A stretch of DNA of 64,000 nt from Rhynchopus sp. YZ270_cl-10 (lineage: Eukaryota > Euglenozoa > Diplonemea > Diplonemida > Diplonemidae), in NCBI GenBank assembly GCA_964035575.1, contig OZ037863.1, positions 784,001-848,000 of the forward strand. The letters run 5' to 3'. Within the stretch, counting starts at the first letter, position 1. Each line of letters starts with the position of its first letter. Below the pieces are notes generated by a model. It worked only from the letters and a program-made list of their open reading frames with translations. It ran no database searches and had not been told where the DNA came from. The translations under genes and the position numbers were made by a program. Positions 53,617 through 64,000 of the stretch are shown here, in pieces.

Positions 53617-53792
53617 CCGTATTAGGAACTATTTCTGGGACAAAGAAATATACGATGGGACAAAACTGGGATACACTCGGGATTTTTCGGGCTGTCGCAC
53701 CTCCCAACGCCTCCCAACACCTCCCACAGCCTGCTAATTTAGGTGGTGCAGTGTCGCAGTTTTGTTCCATCCTAGAATAGTTCCTTATACGG
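53617..53792. mobile_element. 176-bp TA-flanked MITE
   Basis: CCGTATTAGGAACTATT on the left is inverted on the right (AATAGTTCCTTATACGG), with TA at 53615-53616 and 53793-53794. The middle has CACCTCCCAACGCCTCCCAA-type units. Confidence 0.75.
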
Positions 53793-53804
53793 TATTACTC
53801 TTTG

Positions 53805-53932
53805 TGGGGTGTTCCGGGGTATGGAATTTTGGCAATCTTCACAACTTTTCACATCTATTCACATACACTTTTTTGTGAAGAGTTGTGAATTGAAATGAAG
53901 ATTGCCAAAATTCCATACCCTGGAACACCCCA
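53805..53932. mobile_element. 128-bp palindromic element with TGGGG ends
   Basis: The arms TGGGGTGTTCCGGGGTATGG and the inverse pair almost to the centre. The ends resemble the elements at 31039 and 32445. No clear target duplication is seen. Confidence 0.65.
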
Positions 53933-56181
53933 TTAGGTGACCAAGCAACCCTAACCCATCTTAACCCCTCCCCTTTTTTTTGTGTATCCTGCATTCAAAC
54001 GTGTTTCCCGATGTCTTTGCCGGTTCGGCTTGCATTCGGGTTTCACCTTTTGAAAGATGTGTTGTGCACGAGAGGCACATTAATCTTTCAAAGATTCTTT
54101 TGCTGCAAGGAAATATTCCGTTGTCTGCTCTTCTTTTGTGAAAACAAAGGACAGCAGTGTTCTGTGCGAATTCTGGCTTTTTTTTTTCTTTTTTAGTTTC
54201 ATTTTGTGTATGTAATGTCCGGGGGAAGGTACATTTTGTGTAACGATGAATTTTTGATGGTGAAATGTACCTGAATACAAAAACAACTATCATGGAAGGG
54301 AAGGGTGTGAAGAGGGGGGGAAGAGCTGTGTGTCACGCATGGTGATTACTTCCCGAAGTCTTGATCTTGTATTGGGTTGCCTTTCTCCCCCTTTACCATT
54401 TTTCTTTTGTATTTTTTTTTGTGAGAAATAAAAAACTTTGTGATGAAGTGCTCTCTCTACGGGAGAAGCAGAACCCCTGCGCCCGCCGATGAACGGTGAG
54501 GCATTTGCACTTTTTCAACCGTCTCTCTTTTGTGAGAAATAAAACCAAACCACCAGTAAAACAAAGTTACTAACATTTTTTTTTTTTTGTGCTTTCATCC
54601 GGGGTGGCTGGCATCGTACGTAGGTCGGTCGGAGGTGCCTGCATCAACTCTTCTTTTTTTCCCCAGCTCAGGACGCTTTATATAATGAGGCGATTCTTCA
54701 GCTCGCCCCCCACCCACCCCAACTTCATTCTTGACCTGCCTGGTTTTTTTTCTCCCCTCCCACTGCATGTGGGCACGCGGTTCTTATCTAAGTGGGATTA
54801 TTTATTTTGTTCTAAACAAAGGGGGTCGTGCCTCGGGCCATCACAACCTGTCTCGGGTTTTTTTTGGTTTTGTCGTACAAATAAATAGTGGAGCACACTC
54901 CAGGGTGGCTACACTAATACAACCAAGTTTTCAAAAAAAACATTACATTTGGCTCTCGAGTCACCTAGCAGTTCGGTTCTTTTTTTTTCTTCCCCGTGTT
55001 TTAGTCACAAGGTACACTGTTGAGGGCTTTGTATGTCAAGTCATATTACTCTTATTTTTAACGTTTATGGGCGTGGCTGAATGGGGGGAATGGGTGCAAA
55101 AAGTGCGCAAGAAATGCGAATCATCCCCCCTTCAGTCACACCAGTTTATGTTTTATTTTTTTCTTTTCGCTCCAACAACGGTGTTTCGTTGCGGAAGGCA
55201 CTGCACTGTGTTGTCAGGTCTCCGTTGCTCTGCTGATCTCAAACAAAAAAAAAAAAAACATAGTGGAGTTCATCCTCGGGTGTCTACACTACACACCGAA
55301 TAAAACAACCAAGTTTTCAAAACAAAAAAAAGGTGGAGCCCCTTCTCGGGTGTCTTCACTAATACAACCAAGTTTTCAAAAAAAAAATATTAGCCTGCGA
55401 CTTTGTGTACAGAACCCGTCCGCGGACAGGGTGTTTGTCGATATTACAATAAGTTTGGATTTTTTTTAGGGAAAGTGGTGACAAACTACGTTCTAACAAT
55501 GCTATATAGTACAGATGATCCTTAAAAAAAGGTCAAGTTAAAAACCCCCCCGTGTTTTATTTGTTTTTCAGTGCCTGCATCCCAGACGTTTGCACTATCA
55601 ACTTCACTTTGTTCTCCCCACCCCGCCCTGTGTGTGTACAATCAACATCGCCCCTTTCCCCCAATACGTTCAAGTCTGAGTTGCGTTATTTTTCTCTTTT
55701 TTTTCTTTCCTTCTTTTCAAAATTGACAAAATTCTCAAAAAAAAAAAAAACAATGTGTTTCCTCAAAAGAAACATTCTTCTCTTTTATGATTCCCCCCTA
55801 CCCTCATACCCCACACCCCCCCCCACACCACCCCCTTCAAAACCGGCATAACCAAATAAGGAGCCGCACTTACAAAAAAGGGGGAACTTTTTTTTTTCTT
55901 TTTTTCCCACCTCATGAAATGAAGGAGGAAATAGAAACAAAGCATTTTGAACACACTTTGCTCTGGGGGACGAACCGCGCCTGCAGATGAACCACTCCTC
56001 AACCAAACAAATCGAGGTGCGTGTGTTTCACCACAACCTCTCTCCCATGGGTTTTATCGTCTGATGAGTGTTACGTTTCTATCCACCCCCTCTCTACCTC
56101 CACCGCCACCTCCCGTATTCTCTCTCTCTCCCCTCTCCTCTCTTTTACCTATACCTTCCTCTTTAGCACAACAGAACACAA

Positions 56182-58484
56182 ATGCAATATGGGTCAAGAG
56201 GGCGTCCGGCAGGGTCACGCCGACGTGATGATGGAGGGCCGCAAGAGAACGTCACAATGCTGACGGCAGAGAACTTCAGCTCCGTGAAGAAGCGTCGGAA
56301 GATCCTGCCCGCTGGGGCCATGAAGCGCAACAGTGGCTGCAACCTCTACAGCCTCGACCGGAGCTACCGCTTCTTCTGCAGCGCGACGGGGCGGTGGCTC
56401 GTTGCAGACGAGGTGGCATATGATGAAAAACTATCCAGTTTTCAAAGCGTCAAAGAGTTTTCACGCGCAGTCCGACCTCGCAGCGGGCAAAAGCAGGAGG
56501 TAAACTTTTGGCCGCAACTGGGGGTAGGGGAGACACGGTACCAAACACTCACCTCAGTTCCAACGGCGGCGCACAACAACCCTGCGGCAGCGTTTGTGTA
56601 CGCTGACGACTCCAGGGTGGTGCAAAAGCGGCCGGCTCCAGAGCAGCAGCAGCAGCACGTCCCGCAGCAGCAGCAACCTATGGCCCCGCCTCCAATGGGT
56701 TCCATGCCTCACCCTGGCCAAATGCTTCCACCACATATGGCCCAGCAGGCTCAACCTGTACCAGTACAGCTCCACCTCGACACAGCAACCACAAAGGACG
56801 GCGACACGCTCTTCGGAGGATCGCAAGCGGACGGCGCAACAGAGCACGGCGAGTCTATCTTCGGGGACGACGTATGTGGGGTTTATAAATGTAGAGCTTT
56901 TTTGGGCAGTTCTTTTTGGGCAAGGTTGATGAGAGGCTCAGGTTCATTTACAATTTTTTTCTTTTTAAAACACATCACACAGAAATCGACGCTCTTCGGC
57001 GGCGACGGTGCAACAGAGATGGGCTCCCAAATCGACCACGAGGAGATGCACGAACGGGAGAGGCAGCAGGCAGAGCGTATCAAGAAGGTCATGGAGCAAG
57101 CCAAGGTGCAAAGGTATGAGCGCTTGCTGTGCAATCTGCCCTCCTGTTCTTCAGGGCTAATTAGAGTTATCTTTTCTGAATGTCATTATCCCCCCGACAA
57201 CCCTCTGCAAAGCCGTGCACCATAACGATGATCAGAGTGACTAAGCGTGAGAGGTTTTAGGTTCCATTTTAAAACATTTTACTGCATTTTTTTTTTGGTC
57301 TGAGCATGCTTTCATCCGGATGGCTGGCATCGTACAGTGCCTGCATCAATAGCTGCCACTTTTTTTTCATATACCAAGGCACACTGTTCACGAGAGGGCT
57401 TTGTATTTCAAGTCAACATTTCCCCCCCTCCTTGGAGCATAGCATATCTCTTTCATACCATGGATAGCAACTCTCATTTAAAAACTGGCAACTTTATGTT
57501 GCCAAAAACCAAAGATCTTTTAGACAACTAGCGGTTCAGTTTCAAACCCGGCAGTGGGTTCCACACAAATCACGGTAGGAAGTGTCCTCACATCGTTTTT
57601 CAACTCTTCGGATACGCACACGAACTCAAAGGTGCGAAGGGAGAGGCTTTGCTTAGCCAGAAGCTGAGCGTTGATGAGCTGATTCTGATTGCGTAGCCCT
57701 TCTCTCTGGTCCTCCGTGACGTACAGGCAGTTGAGGGGTGCTTGCTCGAGTGGTGCTGGAACCGTCGCTGTGGCATCTTCTTCTATCCTAGATATTAGAC
57801 TCTAGGGATTAGCCTCTGCAACGGTGTTGTGGAAGACGGTGTTAAGGTGGTTTTGGAGCATGCGGTTGACATGATCGCAAATTTCCACCTCGGACGCAAA
57901 CTCATTTGCTGACCAGGCTTCGCTGCAGGAGTTGCACGGTCCACATGTTGTCTTCGAAGAAGAATTTGCTCCGGATCCGCTGATTATTTGCGTCCTTTTC
58001 TTCCTTCTCGTCCTGCGAAAAGTCATCAGTCGTAACGATTATGTACAGTACATTTATCTTGAATTGACCATTTGTGCATTTTCCAGCTTTTCTCTTTCAC
58101 TTTTACCCCAAAACAACAGACATCAAGCCCAATCTGCGCTTAACGAATTCGACACCATGGATGCTGTGCCTAAGCGAGGTTCTAAGACGTATGTTATTTT
58201 CTTCTTTTTCTTTTTCCCAGACATTTTTAAAGAATGGCAGTACTCGAATTGCCAACATAGCTGCCAGGGGAATCCACCCCCTTCCTCACACATTAGTCCG
58301 GGTACGCTAATGACTAAAGCAGAATGCGTAGAGTCATTTTGCACTCCTTTTTTTTTCTGTGTCGTTCATATTTTATATTTCATTATTTCGCTCAAACTAC
58401 AGTTATTCTACTTGGATGACGGAGTTCACCAGCAAGCACGGCTTCAAACCTGACATTTTGGTGACGATGTTCGCCAAGAAGTGA
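56182..58484 (+). CDS. Unknown Gln-rich protein (5 proposed exons)
   Basis: Exons: 56182-56871, 56983-57113, 58120-58188, then tentatively 58241-58301 and 58425-58484. The first introns start GTATGT and GTATGA and end CACACAG and CAACAG, and the exons join in frame (KVMEQAKVQ to RHQAQSALNEF). The last two exons are the only way I found to keep an open frame (ending GFKPDILVTMFAKK), and they skip nearer AGs, so the C terminus is uncertain; the gene may instead stop soon after 58221. The start at 56182 competes with the later Met of MLTAENFSSV (56257). N-terminal half: VKKRRKILPAGAMKRNSGC and RSYRFFCSATGRWLVADE; then a Gln/Pro/Met-rich stretch, two FGG/IFG repeats and a charged coiled-coil-like helix. 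No family recognised. Confidence 0.6.
57237..57415 (+). repeat. Families A, B and C in series inside an intron
   Basis: Within about 180 bp the order is A (57237-57270), B (57306-57350) and C (57376-57415, CACGAGAGGGCTTTGTATTT then CAAGTCA). Other C copies: 46211-46237, 51773-51800, 52077-52115, 55009-55043 and 58708-58746. This lies in the 1-kb intron 57114-58119. Confidence 0.65.
57520..58026 (-). pseudogene. Antisense ORF with one in-frame stop, inside an intron
   Basis: The minus strand from the ATG at 58026 encodes MTFRRTRRKKRTQIIS, a CGPCNSC motif and HVNRMLQNHLNTVFHN, meets a TAG, then continues open in the same frame (IEEDATATVPAPLEQAPLNC to EPTAGFETEPLVV) to a TAA at 57520-57522. 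Codon use and sequence look protein-like on both sides of the TAG. It is nested in the intron 57114-58119 of the plus-strand gene. It may be a decayed gene, an inserted copy or a read-through gene. No family recognised; the CxxC pairs may bind zinc. Confidence 0.5.
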
Positions 58485-59791
58485 TCGGTGCATTTGCCGT
58501 TTCTTCAGGAGGGACCACTGTAAGGGTGGCACGTCTTCTCGCTCCCCCGCTGCTGGCACCCCCCCTCCTACGCCCTTAGCAGGAACAGCGGGGGAAGGGT
58601 ATCACAGAGTTGTCCCTTTCTTCGGGAGAACGGTGTATTGCTATACCGTGGGGTGTGGGGGTTCTAACAAGTCAGTTATGTTGGGTTGGTGGGTTGGGGT
58701 ATTGCATAGGTACACTGCTCACGAGAGGGCTTTGTATTTCAAGTCACGTTTTCTTTTTGGAGGGGGGTGGAAACAAGGAGGCAACTCATTTTTTTTTCCA
58801 GCGACTCGTCGCTGGAGGAGCCTTGTGTCAGTGCCTGCGTCCCAGACGGCGTTTTGCACGATAAACTTCACCCTCTTTTGTTGCATGTGTGATGATTTTT
58901 CTTTTGCACCTACAAGAATAGCTCAAAAGGAGAAAATAGTTTCCTCAGATAGTTCGCCAATTACCCCCCCTCCGGGGAATTGAGCAATCAACGAAAAAAG
59001 AAGAAAAAAAAACCCCCCCTTTTTCCCTTTTACTTACCTCATCAGAGTTACTATTTTTTCGATTTTGGTTGTTTGTTGTGCGGGTCTTGCCTCTGCCCTC
59101 TGCCCCCCTCCCTCTTTTCTTTTTACCTTTATTTTTTCTTTTTTCCAGGCGTTTTTTTGGTGACATGGTGCCTCATTTCATAACAGATTTAAATTTCTGC
59201 TTTATTTTCATTTTCAAATAAACCCCTCTTTTTTTGCAAATAATGCGTGGAGTTTCTTATGCGCATACAACAGTGTTCGTTATTTTTTGCAGGAGAGTTC
59301 CAGGGTATGACAGTCAGAAAAAAACAGTGGTGATTGCACAATTGTGGCAACACAACCGAGGCAACTACACTGCTCCAACAATTTATCCAAAAAAATGGAA
59401 AATCAGGGAAATTCTAGCTTTTTCTTGGAAAAAAAAAAGGGGGTGTCAAAATTAAAGGAGAATCCTGGTAACCCAGACCCTGCTTTGCACTACAAAAAAA
59501 AAAACCCCCCTTCACAATTTGTCGAACAAATGGGCACTCCGCTCAGAGTTGTTTTTGTTTTTTTTTTTTGGGATTGGAAATACCGTTTTTTAAAAGGAAC
59601 GAAAAAAAAAAAAATCTCACACCCCCCACTCTCACCCTCTCTTTTACCATACGCAATCCTCCTACAATTCTGTCCTAAAAGCTATCAAGCAAAATTAAAC
59701 AGAGCACAAAGCACTTTCAAAACAAACATCTACAAACCCCCTATCCTATTCTACCCTAAAACACCATCTCTTTTCAGCCCTTATCTTAATA
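58485..59791. other. Spacer
   Basis: It contains a family C copy (58708-58746), a family D relative (58826-58872) and long A or T runs. No gene seen. Confidence 0.5.
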
Positions 59792-60583
59792 ATGAGTGAT
59801 CCGTCTCCCGAGAAGCCCGTGGAGGAGGTAGTTGACGCAGAGGTTGTGGAAGCGAGTGAGAAGGAGGAGGTGGAGGTGAAGGTGACGGAGGAGGAGGGGG
59901 GTGTCGAAAGTGCTGTGTGTGAGGCAAATGAGGAGGGTGTGCCCAGCGACGACCCGCAAGAGGAGGAGGAAGGTGACGCAGGGAGCAAGGAGGATGAAAA
60001 CCCGCTTGTGATGGACTCGTCGCTCTCGGCAGCAAAGCCGACGAAGTCGAAGAAGAAGAAGAAGAAGGCGGCCGCACCTGCAGCAGCAGCACCGGCAGAC
60101 AGCTCAGCGAACACCCCTGCACTAGAGATGGTCACAGCACGACTGGCGGAACTCACAGTATGCTACATTACATTTCATTTTTTAGTAAATTTGGAAAGAA
60201 TTTCTCAATTTTGACTAAAACAAATGAGATAATTTGATCCCGGGGAGAGAACCGGATCCAGAGGTGTCCTTACATTTTAATTGGAGAAGCCAGCTGTCGT
60301 AGATGTGGGTTTTTTATCTTTCAAAGTTATTGCCCTTTTTTATAGTCTGTAGGTATTTTCGATGGTTTTATACTTCACAACAACAACAAAAACAGGCAAA
60401 GGAAAGCAGCCCGAAGGCGGAAGTAGAAACGCAGGCACCACACCAAATAGGGCTCAAGCTGCTCGCTGAGGTGTGTTCAAACGTGAAATGGCGGTTTTTC
60501 TGACACCTCCCTTCCAGGTTCCCACACCCACCCCCCTCCGTGTTTTGCACAAGGTGCATTCATCATTTCTGGTGACTAAGTAA
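59792..60583 (+). CDS. Acidic then Lys/Ala-rich protein (3 exons, 168 aa)
   Basis: Exons: 59792-60157, 60396-60470 and 60518-60583; introns start GTATGC and GTGTGT and end AAACAG and TTCCAG, and both joins keep frame (LAEL-T to AKESSPKAEV; LKLLAE to VPTPTPLRVL). If the second intron were retained the protein would end a few residues later at 60501. The first 75 residues are very acidic (EKEEVEVKVTEEE), followed by a KKKKKK block with Ala runs, which suggests an unstructured, nucleic-acid- or ribosome-associated protein. The stop codon lies within a family A repeat. No family recognised. Confidence 0.6.
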
Positions 60584-61152
60584 GGCAATCTGAGGCTGAG
60601 ACCCATGTGTCAAACTTTGGAAATAAACAGGCTTATTCCTAAATATTGGAAATTTTCCAAGATTTTTCACAAAAAAATCATGCAAATAACCAGGGGGGGA
60701 AATGGGTACTTTTTCCAAATCCTGTCGAAAACCCTGACTTTTCCAGACTTTCCGCGCTGAAGAATCCGATGAAGAATTCTTCGAAAAAAAAAAAATTCCA
60801 AAAAAAAAAAGAATTTTCCAATGAAGAATTCTTCATTGGAAAAAAATAAAAATAAAAATAAATTCCCGGGGAAAAAAAAAAAACCCCCCGCATCCAGAGC
60901 CCGCGGACCTCCCCCGAAAATTAATTATGCACCCCCTTCCAACCCCCGTCCCGCCCAAAAAACACAAAAAAAAAAACAAAAAAAAACCTCTCCCGAGCTT
61001 TCCCCGAGGACAAGCCAGAAATACGAAAGGGAGGCTTTTTCTCCTGCTGAAAGTGAAAAAATGACGGGGGGAGGGGGGTCATATGTTCTTTGATGATTTT
61101 ACATTCGGTATACGGGGGGGGTGGTGGTGGGGTTGGGGTTGGGGTAAAAAAC
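60584..61152. other. Spacer between convergent genes
   Basis: It shows A-rich and C-rich runs and small palindromes such as CCAATGAAGAATTCTTCATT (about 60819-60840). No gene. I found no hAT inverted end here to match the transposase gene that follows. Confidence 0.4.
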
Positions 61153-63880
61153 TTAGAAAGGCGGATACACTGACGTGACAACATGGTCAGGGATACGCAG
61201 TGCGCGATTAATTTGGCACCCTGACGCATTCGTGTAAGCGGTATAAAATCGCTTCACTGCTCGCAGACACTGGTTGTGGGACAGACGTTTATCGAATCTC
61301 TTGACCTCCTTCCCAGGCGCAGAAAACACTCTGCCCTTCCCACGGGCATGCAGAGCAATACGCATGTTCCCGTTCAGGTTGTCGGATGAAAGCAATTTCC
61401 GCTGATTAGTTTTTATTTGATTCATAGCTGATATGACTCTCTCACATTCAGCGTTGCTCACGGGGAAAACAAGAAAAATTTCAATAATTTCTCTCAAATG
61501 AGGGAAGAGTTTTTTTTTTTTTTCATTATTTTATAAATGTCAGGCACTGTCGTGTCAGACAAAGTAGAAAACGTGTCTTTGTAAACAATGAACTCCGCCT
61601 TGATACGGGCGAGATCGAAGTCGTAACCTCCATGTGTGCCTGACACCTTTCGGTCCTCAGTGCAGGGGTCGGAGGAGGTGCCACTGTAAAAAAAATCTGT
61701 CACGCCGCTAGTGTACCACGACAACAGGTCGTCTAGCTCTTTTGCCCCAAAAAGTAGTAATTGTGATGTGTCCCTGGGGAAATGTCTAGGGGAAAAAATT
61801 TTAAATTTAGACAAAAAGGGCACATCACAAATCACGCCCTCAGTCTCTTCAATGAGGCGGGTGAGGTAGGGGGAGGCGACGATTTCGTGGAATGGGTTAA
61901 ATTCCAGGTCTTCGTCCAATGCCTCCGCATTTACGTCGGCCAGCACCTCTGGCCACGTGGGGTACACCTGTCCTGATATCGCAGGATTATCACGCAGTTC
62001 GCGGATAGTGTGCAGGTACTGGTCGAACACGTCGACCAGATCAAACACGCTCAGGCTGCGGTCCTGTGGAATGAAATAAAATAAACGATAAAGGGAATTG
62101 ATTTGGGCCATACCTGGAGTGTTGAGACCAACGAGCTGTTGGCATCCTCGACATCTGCAAGCAGATGCACGCTCTTTACCATGGCGGGTTCCATGAGCTT
62201 CGCTGACAGATCAGCGGTCTTTGCTCTAAGGAACCGCACCAGAGGGCGGTACACTGCCGTGATGTTATCCAAACATCTGGCATTCTGGATCCACCGAATC
62301 TCATGGGGTTCCAGTACCTTGCGTGGCTTGTCGATTCCAACTCCTTTCTGGAACTTCATCCAGTCCGTCACACGAACGCTGCTGGCGTTGAACCAGGAGT
62401 ACAGCTTCGACTCCATGGCGATCACCGCATCCAGGCACGGCACGGCCTTCGTCGCCCCCTTTGGCTTCAGCACAAACTGGTGGCACGTACACCAGAAGTA
62501 CTTCGCGTGCAGGTTCATTCTCACGCGTAGCCTCTTCTGCAGCCCCCTCTTTTTCCCAGACATCGACGCTGTCCCATCCAATCCGATAGCAATCATCCTT
62601 TTCGGATTTAAACCAAGGTCGCGTACCGCCCCCAAGAGTACCCTCTCATACTCCTCTGATGTGCCGTTGTTCATGGGGAGCAAGGACAGGAAGCACTCGC
62701 GAACCTCCCCCTCCTCTACGTCGATGTAGCGAACACAAAGAGCACACTCTGCACACTGGGCGATGTCCTTGCTCTCATCGCACATCAAAGACCACCAGGG
62801 AGACTGCTGGATGCACAGTAGCAAGTCCTCCGTCGTAACCATCGACACTGACTCCAGTAATTGGCGAGACTCTGCCGTGCCGAGGTAAGTCGGCGGCTCA
62901 GCTAAATGCCGCTGCAAACTGGCGCACCCCTGCTCCTCAGCCACGTAGATCACGTGCTCTTGCAACTCCTCAATGGCGTGCATACGTCGAGCGTTGTAGT
63001 GCACACACTTGATCAGGCTAATGAGCCCTTCCAGGTTCTTCTCCTTCGTGTTTTCACTCGCCATGTCAAGCTGTGCAGCGATGGAGGAGGTGGGCGCGGC
63101 GGGCTTCTTACTGTTAACCAGGAACTTCGCATGCTCACGTTCAGCAGTAACATGATACTCCGCCTTATGATGCGATTTTATTGCATCAAGTGCAGTGTTC
63201 CAGTTGTTCAGTGGTCTTTTGGAAGTGAACGCGTGCTGAACATTTGTAGGCATCGTTCCCTTCTTCTCCTTCACGAAGAACCACTCGCAGTGCTTGCACG
63301 TCATCCCAAGTTCGTCCTTGCAGAGCCACTTGAACTGGCTCTCCCACGATTCCTGGTACGTCCGTACTTTTCGCTTCTTCGCTGCACGATTGGAGCTTGA
63401 CACATCAGACGCAAGACGAGTACGATCACCTGAACCTGTCGCAGAAGCCGCATCTGGGACGTCGGTCGTAGCATCAACATCTATCTGCATGGCGGTAGCA
63501 ACAGGCGCAGTCTCCTCTGTAGTAGCAACAGGCGCAGTCTCCTCTGTAATAGCAACAGGCGCAGTCTCCTCTGTAATAGCAACAGGCGCAGTCTCCGTAG
63601 ATGTGACGGCAACGGAAGGGGGCTGCAACACAAAGTCGCTCACGGAGGCTTTAACACCTGTAGCTGGCACTTCATCTTCATCTTCGTCATCGTCATCGCC
63701 ATCGCCACCGACCTGCATTGCCACGCTGGCGTCAAGTTGTGACATGGCTTCTGTCGCTGATGCAGCCTTCATCTGATCGGCCTTCCTCTTCGCCTGCTGC
63801 AACATGGCCGGCAGTGACCCCTTCTCCCTCTTTCCCAGCCTTGCCAAAGCTTGCATCCGCTTTGTCGGCCGGCCGGACAT
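61153..63880 (-). CDS. hAT-superfamily transposase (ZNF862/KIAA1586-like type)
   Basis: Read on the minus strand: exon 1 63880-62114 (589 codons), a 50-nt intron 62113-62064 (GTATGG...CCACAG), then exon 2 from 62063 to the stop at 61153. The N terminus is low-complexity with four ETAPVA-type repeats. Near residues 175-255 is a zinc finger of TTF/BED kind (MTCKHCEWF ... IKSHHKAEYH). The RNase-H-like core follows with MCDESKDIAQCAE and IGLDGTASMSGKKRG (expected catalytic Asp positions), then the C-terminal dimerisation block FLVFPVSNAECERVISAMNQ. Between IYKIMKKKK and FPHLREIIEIFL the frame changes at a run of 14 A (61512-61525), so the gene is broken by one base or the run was misread. Otherwise it is near full length. 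Terminal repeats are not visible; the window ends 120 bp upstream of the start. It could be an active-looking transposon gene or a domesticated one. Confidence 0.85.
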
Positions 63881-64000
63881 TATTATTATTATTCTTTTTT
63901 GATTTTTCTGTTAAGTATTGTACATGGGAAAGGGATGTCGATGTACAGGCGATTGTCGAAACTACAAAAAACCCCTGCGGGGCTGAGGCTCCCAAACCCT

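Larger units (their letters stand above)
50461..56181. other. Gene-poor spacer packed with short repeats
   Basis: No convincing gene. It contains MITEs (51292-51632, 53617-53792, 53805-53932), GTGGTGGGG units with a GCGCCTGCGGCGC hairpin (52876-53230), and copies of repeat families A (51189-51221), B (52234-52291, 54591-54648), C (51773-51800, 52077-52115, 55009-55043), D (53318-53401, 54455-54520, 55569-55608) and E (three copies, 54886-55381). Long homopolymer T and C runs are common. Confidence 0.6.

Overview
The window reads as nuclear DNA of a single-celled eukaryote (protist) that I cannot name. Evidence: spliceosomal introns (six of eight proposed donors begin GTATG, several introns only 47-155 nt), N-terminal signal peptides with C-terminal membrane anchors, a CaaX-ended PH-domain protein, an ankyrin protein, a non-LTR retrotransposon ORF, an intron-bearing hAT transposase gene and a dense load of small DNA transposons. 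There is no operon layout and no CRISPR, rRNA or tRNA gene that I can defend.

Layout. 1-2 kb and 22-36.4 kb: four copies of one surface-protein gene family (signal peptide, 2 or 3 near-identical 231-residue extracellular units, Thr/Pro-rich stalk, one membrane span, short tail). Copies 2, 3 and 4 share long duplicated 5' and 3' flanks, so this is a young segmental/tandem array. Comparing duplicated flanks exposes exact empty sites for several transposon insertions. 3.3-20 kb: a nested transposon island. An hAT-type element of about 0.9 kb (4957-17190) is split by two other terminal-inverted-repeat elements in its left part and by a 6.8 kb element (10352-17147) in its right part; an unbroken sister copy lies in opposite orientation at 18841-19736. 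Many of these sequences carry tiny palindromes with the same C(GNA)G triloop. 37-44.8 kb: a LINE-type reverse transcriptase ORF surrounded by mariner-like, Harbinger-like and other short elements.

45-61 kb: the gene-bearing part: a 230-aa unknown protein whose 5' region resembles that of the surface-protein genes, an ankyrin protein with a ubiquitin-like N terminus, a PH/CaaX protein (3 exons), a Gln-rich protein (5 proposed exons) with a broken antisense ORF in its large intron, and an acidic/Lys-rich protein (3 exons). The spacers and some introns carry several families of very short repeats (called A to E here), several able to fold as hairpins; family D matches the 3' end of the LINE. 61-64 kb: a hAT-superfamily transposase gene on the minus strand, nearly intact, with one 50-nt intron and a frame change at a 14-A run.

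The genes do not form an evident pathway. The main theme is an expanding membrane-protein family in a transposon-rich neighbourhood. Product names rest on visible motifs only; no database search was possible.
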